From Kribbella sp. VKM Ac-2568 (GTDB taxonomy: Bacteria > Actinomycetota > Actinomycetes > Propionibacteriales > Kribbellaceae): DNA of 64,000 nt. The position numbers were made by a program, and so were the translations under genes. The stretch covers positions 62,001 through 126,000 of the forward strand of contig NZ_SLVF01000018.1 in NCBI RefSeq assembly GCF_004345365.1, given 5' to 3'. Shown piece after piece: positions 45,071-54,816 of the stretch (positions are counted from its first letter, which is position 1; every line of letters begins with the position of its first letter). Below the pieces are notes generated by a model that was given only the letters and a program-made list of their open reading frames with translations, did no database searches and was not told the DNA's origin.

Positions 45071-45886
45071 ATGGAGAGGGTGTTCGAGAGAACCTGCCAA
45101 TTCCGAGGTCTCGACTTCGATGTCGCGGCCTCGGCTGGCTGGTACTCGGCGACGGCAGGGCTGCTGGCCGGGTTTGCGTTCGTGGCCGTCTTGCTTCCTT
45201 TGGATCATCCGGAGCGGGATGACCACGATCCGGCGACCGCTGAGGCCGCAGCTGTGTTCGTTTCCGCGTTCTTCTCACTGATCATCCTCTCCATCTCTTA
45301 CGCCGTGCTCGCCGGCCGCATCGGAGTGGGCGAAATACAAGGCGTGGCTGCGCACGAGCAGATGCTGGCCGGCTCTACCTTCGGTTTGGCGGTCCTGCTT
45401 CTGATCTTCGGGCTCCACATGGTGTTCGGCCACGATGGCGCCAGCCGGCACGTGTTCCGGTCAGCTGATCGGGTGGTCATGAACGCCACCGCATTCCTCG
45501 GTCCGATCGTGGTGCTGACCCAGTTGTTCAGCAACTCCCTGGATTTGCTCCGGTATCGCGCCCTAAGTGGCGGTGAGAAGCCGTCGAGGTGTATGGCCGG
45601 AGTTCCCCTCGGCGTGTGGCTGAACCTTGGCATCACTATCACGGCGATCGTCATCATCAGCTTTTTCGCCGTGTTCCGCGACCGGATACCGCGACGGGAA
45701 GGCTCGGCACGATTCATCGCCGGGATCGTCCTGGTCGCGACCGTGGTCGTGGTGATCTGGTCCGCCGTTGTCCTGCCGCTGCTTCCCGCACGTAGCGTGA
45801 CGTCCGCAGCATTCGAGACGGGCGCGCTGGCCGTGGCCTCCGCACTTGTGGTGGCCTTCGCCGGCTCCGCCTGGGCCAGTCGTTGA
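45071..45886 (+). CDS. Six-helix membrane protein of unknown family
   Basis: 271 residues, about six helices (26-43, 63-83, 100-125, 135-155, 188-208, 220-240 and a last one at the C-terminus). The N-terminus is short and cytoplasmic with a DHPERDDHD acidic loop after the first helix. Not recognised. Alone between two intergenic stretches; an inverted repeat lies in its upstream region. Confidence 0.6.
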   Translation: MERVFERTCQFRGLDFDVAASAGWYSATAGLLAGFAFVAVLLPLDHPERDDHDPATAEAAAVFVSAFFSLIILSISYAVLAGRIGVGEIQGVAAHEQMLAGSTFGLAVLLLIFGLHMVFGHDGASRHVFRSADRVVMNATAFLGPIVVLTQLFSNSLDLLRYRALSGGEKPSRCMAGVPLGVWLNLGITITAIVIISFFAVFRDRIPRREGSARFIAGIVLVATVVVVIWSAVVLPLLPARSVTSAAFETGALAVASALVVAFAGSAWASR

Positions 45887-45971
45887 GCGGACCCAAGCAC
45901 GACAGTTCACGGAGACTGCTCCGGCGTTGGCACCGCGACCAGCCCCCAGCCTCACGGCGCCCGGCCTCGCT

Positions 45972-46655
45972 TCACCCGCGTGTGGGCATCCTCGTGGACG
46001 CGGACATCGGATGCGGTTGGCGCTTCTCGATAGCGACGACCTGGTGGGCGGCCAGCGCCCAGCCCCACATGAGCGGCAGCAGCGCGTTGCCCATTGACGT
46101 CACGTCCGTGATCGCGAAGAAGAACGGCAGGAACACGATCAGCAGCCAGGCCGACGTTCGCGGCCGAAATCCGCTGCGGACCAGCATGATTCCCAGTACG
46201 GCGCCGCCGAGCGCGATGAGCGCGAAGGCCACCAGTCCGGCCCCGAAGAACTGGTCGGTCCAAGGCGTGTAGTAGTCGCCGGCCACCGAAAGCGTCAGGA
46301 TGGCGTAGGCCGCGAGTTGGACCCGCCAGGCCCACTTCTCGGCGCCTTTTGGCTGGCGGCGCCGGTAGACCAGGTAGGCCGCGGCGGCGAACGCGAGGCA
46401 GACCGGCAGCCAGATCTTGCCGTAGGTCCAGTAGACGAAGTACGGGTCTGACCAGTCGAGCAGTGGCCGCATCGCGTCCATCGCGGGCACGGCCCAGGCA
46501 CGGGTGAGCGGATACGCGAGGTCGTCGGGGTGGCTGTTGATCCGGGCCAGCGCGTGCAACTCGCCGGCGACCGTGCCGAAGGCCGCCATCGTCCAGGCGG
46601 CGAGGCTGATCCGGCGCGCCATGGCCGGAGTGATGTTGGTTGCTGTGCGGTGCAT
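45972..46655 (-). CDS. Membrane protein of unknown function
   Basis: 227 residues with about six helices. An internal H.. RINSHPDD loop and a WSDPYFVYWTYGKIWLPV segment are distinctive. GGGAGG precedes the ATG at 46655. Divergent from the histidine kinase 172 bp away, so it may be a target of that two-component system. Not recognised as a known family. Confidence 0.65.
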   Translation of the reverse strand: MHRTATNITPAMARRISLAAWTMAAFGTVAGELHALARINSHPDDLAYPLTRAWAVPAMDAMRPLLDWSDPYFVYWTYGKIWLPVCLAFAAAAYLVYRRRQPKGAEKWAWRVQLAAYAILTLSVAGDYYTPWTDQFFGAGLVAFALIALGGAVLGIMLVRSGFRPRTSAWLLIVFLPFFFAITDVTSMGNALLPLMWGWALAAHQVVAIEKRQPHPMSASTRMPTRG

Positions 46656-46827
46656 GTTCGTCCTCCCTCTTGTTGGCCGGTTCCCCCGACCTCACTTGCG
46701 AACGTAGGGACCAGGGACACTCGCAGTCGTCGTGCGCGCGCAGGAGTTCCGGTGGACCGGAGCAGGATCCTCGAGTCCTCCGCAAGTAGGACGTAAGGGC
46801 AGCGCCTCGGGGCGTACCGTCTCAATC

Positions 46828-47982
46828 GTGAGCCGCCGAAATTGGGCCTTCGACATCGCTGTGGCGATGGTGGTCTGTGTGCTCGGGCAGCTTGAGGCGT
46901 GGTGGGGCATCGGGGCCACGCACCGGCAGGGGCCGCTCTGGGCCCAGTCCCTCCTGTATGCAGTGACGGCGCTCCTTCTCGTGGGGCGCCGGGTGCACCC
47001 TCTTGCCGTCCTCGTGGCAATAGTGGCGGTGTACATCGCGGAGTTCGCCGTGTACGGCTCGCCCGAGGGCTACGGCGTTGCGCTCGCCCCGCTGATCGCG
47101 ATCTACAGTGTCGGGCGATACGTCGAGCCGGCGCGGGCTGCGCTCGGGCTCGTGCTGGGCGTCGTCCTGTGGGCCGGCTGGGCAGGCTTCGACCCCATGA
47201 ACCACGACCTCTCCGACCGCCTCGACGCAATCGTCTGGCTCGCGCCGTGGGTCATCGGCTGGCTGGTCGGGGCGCTTGTGCGGACGACAATGCTCTACCG
47301 CGAGCAGCGGCGGGTGACTCGCGAGCACTTCACGTCCCGGGCCGTGGTCGAGGAACGCAACCGGATCGCGCGCGAACTGCACGATGTCATCGGCCACAGC
47401 GTCACCGTCATGACCGTTCAGGCCTCGGCGGTGCGGCGCCGGCTGACCGACCAGCAGGTGGCCGAGCGCGAGGCGCTGGAAACCGTTGAGGCCGTTGGAC
47501 GAGAAGCACTCGCGGAGATGCGACGGATGGTGGGTGTGCTACGTCAGCAGAGCGACGCCTCGGCAGCCGAGGAGCGCGAGCCGCCACCCGGACTGGACCA
47601 GCTCGACCGGCTGGTCGGCAAGTTCCGCGCCGCCGGTCTGCCGGTCGAGCTCACGGTGACCGGAAGGGCTCGCAGCCTCGCACCGGGTCTGGACCTCACG
47701 GCGTACCGGCTCGTTCAGGAGGGCCTCACCAACACGTTCCGCCATGCACGGAGCCCGCGCCGAGCGGAGGTGGTGATCGACTACGGCTCGGACCGGCTCC
47801 AGCTGGCGGTACGGGACGACGGCCAGACCCCAAGGCCAGGTCAGGCCCAGCTGATCAATCCCCGCAACGGCCTCCTCGGCATGCGCGAGCGGGTCGCGGT
47901 CTACGGCGGCTCCCTCGCGACGCGGACGCGGCCGGAGGGTGGCTTCGAGTTGGTGGCCTCGTTGCCGTTGGAGCCGACATGA
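46828..47982 (+). CDS. NarL-type sensor histidine kinase (HisKA_3)
   Basis: 384 residues. Four or five helices occupy about 8-155, then the dimerisation box RNRIARELHDVIGHS with phosphoacceptor His185, and an HATPase domain (YRLVQEGLTNTFRHA, GLLGMRERV). The GTG at 46828 (VSRRNW) is chosen; an upstream in-frame start would add 32 residues without similarity. Its stop overlaps the response regulator start by 4 nt. The stimulus is unknown. Confidence 0.9.
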   Translation: MSRRNWAFDIAVAMVVCVLGQLEAWWGIGATHRQGPLWAQSLLYAVTALLLVGRRVHPLAVLVAIVAVYIAEFAVYGSPEGYGVALAPLIAIYSVGRYVEPARAALGLVLGVVLWAGWAGFDPMNHDLSDRLDAIVWLAPWVIGWLVGALVRTTMLYREQRRVTREHFTSRAVVEERNRIARELHDVIGHSVTVMTVQASAVRRRLTDQQVAEREALETVEAVGREALAEMRRMVGVLRQQSDASAAEEREPPPGLDQLDRLVGKFRAAGLPVELTVTGRARSLAPGLDLTAYRLVQEGLTNTFRHARSPRRAEVVIDYGSDRLQLAVRDDGQTPRPGQAQLINPRNGLLGMRERVAVYGGSLATRTRPEGGFELVASLPLEPT

Positions 47983-48698
47983 GCCAGCCAGCGCCTCCCG
48001 CAGCAGGATCCAAGCCCGCCAGCCCCATCGGCGTACTCATCGTCGACGACCAGGCGCTGGTGCGGGCCGGATTCCGAATGATCCTCGAGATCGAGCCGGA
48101 CATCACCGTTGCAGGCGAGGCCGCGAATGGCGTTCAGGCGCTGGAACTGGCCGCGCAGCTGCGACCCGACATCGTGCTGATGGACGTACGAATGCCCGGC
48201 ATGGACGGCATCGAGGCCACGCGCCGGCTACGGGCCGACCGCGCCGCTCACTCGCGGGTCGTCATGCTGACCACGTTCGACATGGACGAATACGTCTTCG
48301 AGGCCCTGCGGGCCGGCGCGAGCGGATTCCTGCTGAAAGACGTGCAGCCCGAACTGCTGGTCACGGGAATACGTGCCGTGCACTCGGGTGAATCCCTGCT
48401 CGCACCGACCGTGACCCGCCGGCTGATCGAGTCATTCCTCCAGACACCGAGATTGGTCGACACGGCGGCCGGCGCTCGGCTCGACGCGCTCACCGCACGT
48501 GAGCATGAGACGCTGCGACTCCTAGCGCGCGGGCTGACGAACTCCGAGATCGCAACCAAGCTCTACGTCTCGGAGACGACGGTCAAGACACACGTCGGAC
48601 GCGTACTGATGAAGCTCGGCCTGCGCGACCGAGTACAAGCCGTCATCTACGCTTACGAGACGGGACTCATCAGCCGCAGCAGCCGACCCAACCCGTGA
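47979..48698 (+). CDS. NarL/LuxR-family response regulator
   Basis: 239 residues. The receiver domain has VLIVDDQALVR and phospho-acceptor Asp69 (IVLMDVRMPGMDG), then LTTFDMDEYVFEALRAGASGFLLKD. A LuxR HTH is near 165-225 (LTAREHETLRLLARGLTNSEIATKLYVSETTVKTHVGRVLMKL). It is the cognate partner of the kinase by a 4-nt overlap. Confidence 0.93.
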   Translation: MSQPAPPAAGSKPASPIGVLIVDDQALVRAGFRMILEIEPDITVAGEAANGVQALELAAQLRPDIVLMDVRMPGMDGIEATRRLRADRAAHSRVVMLTTFDMDEYVFEALRAGASGFLLKDVQPELLVTGIRAVHSGESLLAPTVTRRLIESFLQTPRLVDTAAGARLDALTAREHETLRLLARGLTNSEIATKLYVSETTVKTHVGRVLMKLGLRDRVQAVIYAYETGLISRSSRPNP

Positions 48699-48896
48699 CA
48701 GACGGCTGTCGCGATGCGCCCTGTTCGGCACCCTCCTGTCCCTCCACGAGCACCAACAGGTCCGTAGAACAGGTCAGGATCGGTCAGGCCGATCGCTTGC
48801 GCGAGCATGACGGCGCCTGCCTGGCGGACAGGCCGTCAGCGTCCGCTCATCGCAGGGGTGACGGGGCCGTCAGTACTGCGCAGCGCGGCCGTCCGC

Positions 48897-49583
48897 TCAG
48901 GTCGAGAGCAGGCCGATCTTCCGCAGCCACGCCTCGACGTCTCCTCGTGCGTCCTGGACTTCCTCGCCGCGCACGGCGAGGCCTTCGCCGATCGTGGATC
49001 GGGGGCATAGCCGGGTGTAGTCCTCGATAGTGCTGCCCAAGCCGCTGACGGCGTAGGTGACGAAAGGAAAGATCGTCTTGCCGCTCAGGGCGACGGTCTC
49101 GACGAAGGTGCGCATGATCATCGGCGGCCGGACGTTCCAGATTCCGCTGCCGAGCAGCACGGTGTCGTAGGTGTCGGCAGTCGGCAAGGTGCCTGCGATC
49201 GCCGGCCGCGCGTCGTTGTTCTGTTCGCGCACGTTGCGTTCGACCGTTGCCCGGTAGCTGTCTGGGTATGGGTCCGCGGCTTCGATTCGGTAGACGTCGA
49301 CCTTGGCGGAGGAGGAGATCAGGTCCGCCACTACCTGGGTGTTTCCGACCTTCAGGGTCGTCGTCTCGCCGTAGTAGTAGTTTTCTCCCGCGCGAGAGAA
49401 GTAGGCCAGTAGAACTTTCGAGCCGGGTGTGGGTGTCGGGTCCGGGGTATCGCTTGGCTTCGAGGTGGCGACATCAGGGGAACCCGGCCGCGCGGCGGGT
49501 GCGCTGCAGCCGGCGATCTGGCTGCCGAGCACTGCACCCGCTCCAAGGGCGAACGTGGTCTTCAGAACAGTGCGGCGGTTCAT
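48897..49583 (-). CDS. Twin-arginine-signal flavodoxin-like lipoprotein
   Basis: 228 residues. The start MNRRTVLKTTFALGAGAVLG is a Tat signal (RRTVLK) and a lipobox IAGC at about 24-27 suggests lipid anchoring outside the membrane. The mature part is flavodoxin-like: VLLAYFSRAGENYYY (FMN loop), DTVLLGSGIWNVRPPMIMRTFVE. It lies 9 nt downstream of the aldo/keto reductase gene and probably shares its transcript. Confidence 0.85.
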   Translation of the reverse strand: MNRRTVLKTTFALGAGAVLGSQIAGCSAPAARPGSPDVATSKPSDTPDPTPTPGSKVLLAYFSRAGENYYYGETTTLKVGNTQVVADLISSSAKVDVYRIEAADPYPDSYRATVERNVREQNNDARPAIAGTLPTADTYDTVLLGSGIWNVRPPMIMRTFVETVALSGKTIFPFVTYAVSGLGSTIEDYTRLCPRSTIGEGLAVRGEEVQDARGDVEAWLRKIGLLST

Positions 49584-49592
49584 CGACTTGTC

Positions 49593-50474
49593 TCAGGCTT
49601 CGGGGATGTCACGGCCGAACGCTTCGAGGGTGATGCTGTCTGGTTCTGGTCCGCCGCGCACGCCTGTGTCCAGCGCGTCGATCGCGGCGAGCTGCGACCT
49701 GGTGAGCTCGAAGTCGAAGACGTCGAAGTTTTCCGCGATGCGGGTCGGCTTGGTCGATTTCGGGATCGCGGAGCGGCCGTTTTGCAGGTGCCAGCGGAGC
49801 ATCACCTGAGCCGTGGACTTGCCGTGCCGCTGGGCGATGTCGAGCAGGGTCGGGTCGTCGAACGTGGTCTTCTCGGCGTCGCGGTAGGAGGTGATGCCGC
49901 CGATCGGTGACCACGCCTGGGTGAGGATGCCGTGCTCGGCGTGCACCTTCTGCAGCGCGGTCTGCTGGAAGTACGGGTGGAGCTCGATCTGGTTCACGGC
50001 GGGCACGACAGACACCTCCGTCAGCAGCCGGTCCAGGTGCTCCGGCATGAAGTTGCTGACACCGATCGCGCGCACCTTGCCGTCGGCAAGCAGTTTCTCC
50101 AGCGCCCGATAGGCACCGAGCGTGCGATCGAACGCCGACGGGAGCGGCTGGTGCAGGATCAGCAGATCGAGCTGGTCGACACCGAGCTTGCCGGCACCCT
50201 TGTCGAATCCGTGCAGGGTGGCGTCGTAGCCGTAGTCGCTGATCCAGACCTTCGTCTCGATGAACACCTTGTCGCGGGTGATTCCCGAGCGGCGAATGCC
50301 TTCACCGACCTCACGCTCGTTGAGGTATGCCGCGGCCGTGTCCACGTGGCGGTACCCAAGGCGCAGGGCCTCCTCGACCGCGGCGGTCGTGGCTTCAGGC
50401 GGGGTCTGGAAAACGCCGAGCCCGATGGCCGGCATCTCCACACCGTTGTTCAGAGTGATCGTGTTCTCAGGCAT
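49593..50474 (-). CDS. Aldo/keto reductase
   Basis: 293 residues. AKR motifs are intact: GLGVFQTPPE, DTAAAYLNE (Asp/Tyr), a KVW lysine, LLILHQPLPS (His), and VNQIELHPYFQ. The family resembles AKR5/2,5-diketogluconate reductases. The ATG at 50474 is the start by homology; a longer frame lacks support. It precedes the flavodoxin and is divergent from an HTH regulator. Confidence 0.9.
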   Translation of the reverse strand: MPENTITLNNGVEMPAIGLGVFQTPPEATTAAVEEALRLGYRHVDTAAAYLNEREVGEGIRRSGITRDKVFIETKVWISDYGYDATLHGFDKGAGKLGVDQLDLLILHQPLPSAFDRTLGAYRALEKLLADGKVRAIGVSNFMPEHLDRLLTEVSVVPAVNQIELHPYFQQTALQKVHAEHGILTQAWSPIGGITSYRDAEKTTFDDPTLLDIAQRHGKSTAQVMLRWHLQNGRSAIPKSTKPTRIAENFDVFDFELTRSQLAAIDALDTGVRGGPEPDSITLEAFGRDIPEA

Positions 50475-50608
50475 ACCTCGACGGTAGCCACGGCGCCGAC
50501 AGGAGTGAGAATCCCTGACGGTATCCCCCAGACACCGGCACCGCAGGCGGCTGGGGGGCACTCGCAGACGCTCCCACGGAGGCCGTCCCGCGCGCTACCG
50601 TCGATCGT

Positions 50609-51541
50609 ATGGACCTCCGCGGCGACGTGCAGCAGTTCCTCACCGGGATGCGAGCACGCCTGACTCCCGAGGAGGCCGGCGTGCCGATGTTCGGGGGCGA
50701 GCGACGGGTGCCCGGGCTGCGCCGCGAGGAGGTTGCCCAGCTCTCCGGCGTGAGTACGGCGTACTACACCCGGATGGAGCGCGGAAACCTCCGCGGAGTC
50801 TCCGAGAGCGTGTTGCGATCGCTGGCCCGCACACTGCAGATGAACGAGCCCGAGACCCAGCATCTGTTCGACCTCGCGCGAGCAGCCTCCGAAGGTGCGC
50901 GGACGCCGCGCGTCGAGCCCCAGCGGCGGCTACCCCAGCGGGCGGCACAACTCATTGAAGCCATGCCCGACGTGCCGGCCATCGCGCTCGGGCGCCTCGC
51001 CGACCCGGTCGGCTCCAACGCGCTCGGACGAGCGCTGTTTCCGCACCTGTTCCCCGCCAACGCCGAACCGCTCAACCACACGCGCTACCTGTTCCTTGAC
51101 AACCGCTCCCGCGAGTTCTATGTCGACTGGGAACGCGATGCCCGCCACGTCGTTTCCGCGCTGCGGCTCTTCGCCGGCCAGGATCCCTCCGACCGCGCCC
51201 TCATGGCCCTCGTCGGCGAACTCGCCACCCATAGCCCCGAGTTCCGCACCTGGTGGGCAGGGCACACCGTGAGAGTCCACGCCGCCGGAACGAAGGCGAT
51301 CCGCCACCCCGTCGTCGGCGAACTCACAGTCGCCTACGAGACCCTGACTCTGGGCTCGGCCCCCGACGTTCGGATCGTCACCTACCTGGCCGACCCAGAC
51401 ACCCCATCGGCTGACGCCCTCGACCTGCTGCGCAGTTGGTCCGCTACCACAATCGCATCCGCTGAACCCGAGCACTCCGCACCGAGCTCGCCCGCACGAG
51501 GACAGACCGCACCAGGCGCCGCCCCACCCCGCGATCCCTAG
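50609..51541 (+). CDS. MmyB-like helix-turn-helix regulator
   Basis: 310 residues. The N-terminal HTH (VPGLRREEVAQLSGVSTAYYTRMERGNLRGVSESVLRSLARTLQM) precedes the MmyB ligand-binding-like domain (DVPAIALGRLADPVGSNALGRAL). It is divergent from the aldo/keto reductase-flavodoxin operon, which is the likely target. Its end faces the cupin gene 43 nt away. Confidence 0.88.
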   Translation: MDLRGDVQQFLTGMRARLTPEEAGVPMFGGERRVPGLRREEVAQLSGVSTAYYTRMERGNLRGVSESVLRSLARTLQMNEPETQHLFDLARAASEGARTPRVEPQRRLPQRAAQLIEAMPDVPAIALGRLADPVGSNALGRALFPHLFPANAEPLNHTRYLFLDNRSREFYVDWERDARHVVSALRLFAGQDPSDRALMALVGELATHSPEFRTWWAGHTVRVHAAGTKAIRHPVVGELTVAYETLTLGSAPDVRIVTYLADPDTPSADALDLLRSWSATTIASAEPEHSAPSSPARGQTAPGAAPPRDP

Positions 51542-51583
51542 CCAGCGAAATCGAAGGATGGAGGGCAGTGGCGCGCCGCCGAT

Positions 51584-51991
51584 TCAGGGCTGGGCCCGGT
51601 GGTAGTCGGCGTCGGTCACGTGTTCACCCCAGGTCGTCTCCGGTACGTCGGGGTCGCCGGTGCCGTCCCAGATGGCCAGGTGGGTCATGAAGCACTCCGC
51701 GGTCGCGCCGTGCCAGTGCCACTCCCCGGGCGGGGTGTGCACGGTGTCGCCGGGTCGCATCACGATCACCTGCCCTTCGCGGGTCCCGACCAGGCCGACG
51801 CCCTCAGTGACGTGCAGGGTCTGGCCCATCGTGTGCGTGTGCCAGGCGGTGTGGGCGCCAGGGGCGAAGTGGACCGCGTTCACCCGGGCGCGCGAGGGCT
51901 CCTCGCCGCGGTAGATCTGGTCGAACCAAACCTCGCCGGCGAAGTTCTCGGCCGGCCCCTTGCCGGTGGCGGATTTCGTCAGTTTCTGCAT
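51584..51991 (-). CDS. Small cupin-domain protein
   Basis: 135 residues. The cupin metal site HTHTMGQ (GAHTAWHTHTMGQTLHV) and second motif (TPPGEWHWHGA) are present. This size matches carboxymuconolactone-decarboxylase-associated or quercetinase-like cupins; the substrate is unknown. It overlaps the 3' end of the frameshifted MFS gene by 13 nt and lies convergent with the regulator. Confidence 0.85.
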   Translation of the reverse strand: MQKLTKSATGKGPAENFAGEVWFDQIYRGEEPSRARVNAVHFAPGAHTAWHTHTMGQTLHVTEGVGLVGTREGQVIVMRPGDTVHTPPGEWHWHGATAECFMTHLAIWDGTGDPDVPETTWGEHVTDADYHRAQP

Positions 51992-53492
51992 GAGATCTCT
52001 TTCTCGAGGTGTGACAGGTCAGGTGCATGGCCGTCCGTGGCGGCAGTGGCCGACACCGTCACCCCGACCGAGGAGGCAGCTGCTGGGGACGGTCGGTGCC
52101 GCGCGGAAGGCACGACGAGGGACAGCACGGCGATCAGGCACAGGACGAGCAGGAGACTGCCGGTGAGCAGTGCGGTGTCCACCCGCGCCGTGAGCACGGC
52201 TGCGGCCGACGGCAAGCCTGCGCCGGAGTGCGCGGAAGCCGCGACAAGGACGCCGAGCCCGAGTGCCATTCCCAGTTGGTGGAAGGTGTTCACCAGGCCG
52301 GAGGCTGCTCCGGCGTCTTCGGCCGGGACGTCGACGATACCTGCCGACGTCATCGGCGCGAACGCCAGCCCCTGGCCGGCGCCGATCAACACCATCGGCA
52401 GCGCGACCGCCTCCCAGTAGGAGCTGGCCACCTGAACGCGACTCAGCCACACCATGCCGAGCAGCGTCAGGAGTACCCCGGTCGCGAGCGGCAGCGCCTG
52501 GCTGAAGCGGGCGGCCAGCCGCGGGATGGTCAAGGCGACGGCGAAATTGACCACCGTCATCGGGAAGAACGCGATCCCGGCCTGAAACGCGCTGAAGCCG
52601 AGCACACCCTGCATGAACTGGGTGGAGAAGTAGAAGAACCCGATCATCGCGCCGAGGTACAGAGGCGTGCCACGTAGGCGCCGCCCCTCCGCCGGCTGTC
52701 GAACAATCGCAGCGGCATGATCGGCTGCGGCGCCCGGCGCTCACCCGCGATCAGCACCACCACCATCACCGCGCCGGCGACCAGAATCGTGATGGTCAGC
52801 GGCGAGGTCCACCCTGCCTCGGCCGAGTGGATGATCGCGAAGACGACCGCGCCGACCCCCAGCGTCGCGCTGATCGCCCCGGTCAGGTCGAACCGACCGG
52901 GGCTGCGGCTGGTCTCCGGCAGGAACCGCGGAGCCAGCATGATCATCGCGGCTCCGATCGGCAGGTTGATGAAGAACCCGGCGCGCCATGAGACCCAGTC
53001 CGCCAACGCTCCGCCGATCACCATCCCGAGGCTGGCCCCGATTCCGGCGGTGGCGCCGTACAGGGCAACCGCCTTGGCGCGCTCTCGCCCTTCGGGAAAA
53101 CTTGCTGTCAGCAACGACAACGCCGAAGGTGCCACGATCGCCGCGCCGATGCCCTGCAAGGCCCTCGCGGCGATCAGCCACCAACCCGTCTGCGCCGCGC
53201 CGACCAGCACCGACGCGACCGCGAAGACGGCCAGCCCGAACACGAACACCTGGCGCCGTCCGAGCAGGTCGCCGGCGCGAGCGCCCAGCAGCAGCAACCC
53301 GCCGAACACCAGCGTGTAGGCGTCCTGCACCCACGACAGGCCGGTCGTCGAGTACTCCATCGCGGTGTGGATGGTCGGCAATGCGGTGAAGATGATCGAG
53401 TTGTCCAGCAGGATCATGAAGTAGCTGACCAAAATGATCGCCAAGATCACCGAGCTGGCCGGTCGGGTAGCGGTCTGGGGTGCGGTGTTCAC
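51979..53492 (-). pseudogene. EmrB/QacA-family MFS exporter broken by one-base frameshift
   Basis: Two frames together give a complete 14-helix drug exporter of about 500 residues. The first (53492-52644) has MILLDNSIIFTALPTI, GARAGDLLGRR and ends at RGGAYVARL; the second (52647-51979) resumes at GAMIGFFYFSTQF. The frame changes near 52660-52668, where reading with one added base restores the expected RLLYLGAMIG join. It could be an assembly error, a true mutation or phase-variable. The cupin gene follows. Confidence 0.82.
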
Positions 53493-53607
53493 GGATGCCA
53501 GTCAACGGCCTCACGCGCCTCCGCGGGAGTCACTGTCGTTCCAGGTAACGTCAGTACCTCCCTCGGCCAACTGCCGCTGGTTTCAGCCTCTGTCGGCAGG
53601 GACGCGG

Positions 53608-53697
53608 TCAGCTGAGGCCCTTGAGGAGTTGGCGGGCCATGACGATGCGCTGGACCTGGTTGGTGCCTTCGTAGATCTGGGTGAGTGCTCCGCGGTC
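53608..53697 (-). pseudogene. Acyl-CoA dehydrogenase C-terminal fragment
   Basis: The last 27 residues read TQIYEGTNQVQRIVMARQLLKGLS, the C-terminus of acyl-CoA dehydrogenases. Upstream the sequence is unrelated. No start or catalytic domain remains. Confidence 0.75.
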
Positions 53698-53944
53698 CGG
53701 TGTGCGCCAAGACGCCCTTGAGTAACCGCCGACGACCGATCGTTCCGCGTCCACCTTCCGTAACAGCCAAGGCCCCGGCTGGCCGGGGCCCGAGTTCACC
53801 TGGCAGGAGCGGGAGTTGAGGAGCCGGAGTAGCAGCCCGCAATGCGGCTGGAAGTCATTCCGATCGGGACAGCGTTCCTGGTTGGCGGGCGGGAGCCGGT
53901 GGCCTGCGCGATGCTGCCAAGCGGGAGCGCCGTCCTCACCCGGT

Positions 53945-54700
53945 TCAGGCACCGGCCTCTAGGTCGGCGAGATCTCGCACCGCATAACGGTGATGCTCGG
54001 CCTCTTCCTTGAGCACCACCTTGAGGCAGCGGCGCACGACGTATTCCTGGTCGGGATAGGAGTCCGCCGGCTTGCGACCGCAGACCCGATCGAGCTCGGT
54101 TTCGGTGAGCCCGTCGACGACACGTCGCATCGTGGCCATCCGGGCGAGCCGCGGCGCCAGCACCTCGTCGAGCGTCGGGGTGGCTTCGAGGGTGAGGCCG
54201 AGCTTCGCCGACGCCTCGGGCGGCATCCCGCCGGTGGGGAAGCCCAACGGGTGATACGGCGCTTCCTCCTCGAGCACGGCATTGCCGAGCCAGGCATCGC
54301 CGCCGTGCAGCAGGTGCCGTTGGGTCTCGACGTACGACCACTCGCCGTTGACCTGCTCGTGCAACTTTGCCTCGGGCAACAGCCGGGCGCGGTCGAGCGT
54401 CGCCTGCCACATCCTCTCGATGGCATCCCAAACAGCCCGGTAGTCGTCGGGGGACACGGCGTCACGCGCGAGTGCCCGCGTGGGGTGCTGCCGGTCGAGC
54501 TCGGCCTCGACGTAGGCGGTCACGTCGACGTCGTTGACGACAACACGCTCGAAGTCGCCGCCGAGGGAGACGTCGCTCCCGTAGCAATCGACGATCTTCA
54601 GACCGCTGACCTCGCAATCGCGGATCTCGAGCCCGGCGAGCTCACTCGACCGGATGCGGGCACCACGGAACTGGTCACTCTCGGCGTACTCAGCAGACAT
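53945..54700 (-). CDS. DinB/DUF664-like protein, paralogue of the gene at 43943
   Basis: 251 residues. The N-terminal 60 residues include pentapeptide-like elements (GARIRSSELAGLEIRDCEVSGLKI), then a DinB-like helix bundle with NGEWSYVETQRHLLHGG (His) and EEAEHHRYAVRDL. The start at MSAEYAES is preferred; earlier in-frame codons lack a ribosome site. It shows clear similarity in spacing and motifs to the gene at 43943-44746. Confidence 0.72.
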   Translation of the reverse strand: MSAEYAESDQFRGARIRSSELAGLEIRDCEVSGLKIVDCYGSDVSLGGDFERVVVNDVDVTAYVEAELDRQHPTRALARDAVSPDDYRAVWDAIERMWQATLDRARLLPEAKLHEQVNGEWSYVETQRHLLHGGDAWLGNAVLEEEAPYHPLGFPTGGMPPEASAKLGLTLEATPTLDEVLAPRLARMATMRRVVDGLTETELDRVCGRKPADSYPDQEYVVRRCLKVVLKEEAEHHRYAVRDLADLEAGA

Positions 54701-54756
54701 CGAAGCAGTCTTTCGCACCTGCCCCACCCGCGCCAAGTGGCAACAAAGTGTCAGCG

Positions 54757-54781
54757 CTCTGCATCAGATGCAACCCCTGTG
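54757..54781 (+). repeat. 25-bp repeat, left copy (with 61155-61179)
   Basis: The core TGCATCAGATGCA is a palindrome. The whole unit matches the copy at 61155-61179 at 22 of 25 positions, in the same orientation. It lies just past the 3' end of the broken recombinase. Confidence 0.6.
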
Positions 54782-54816
54782 GGTTGGCTGGCGGTCGCGG
54801 GTGTGATGAGCCGGGC

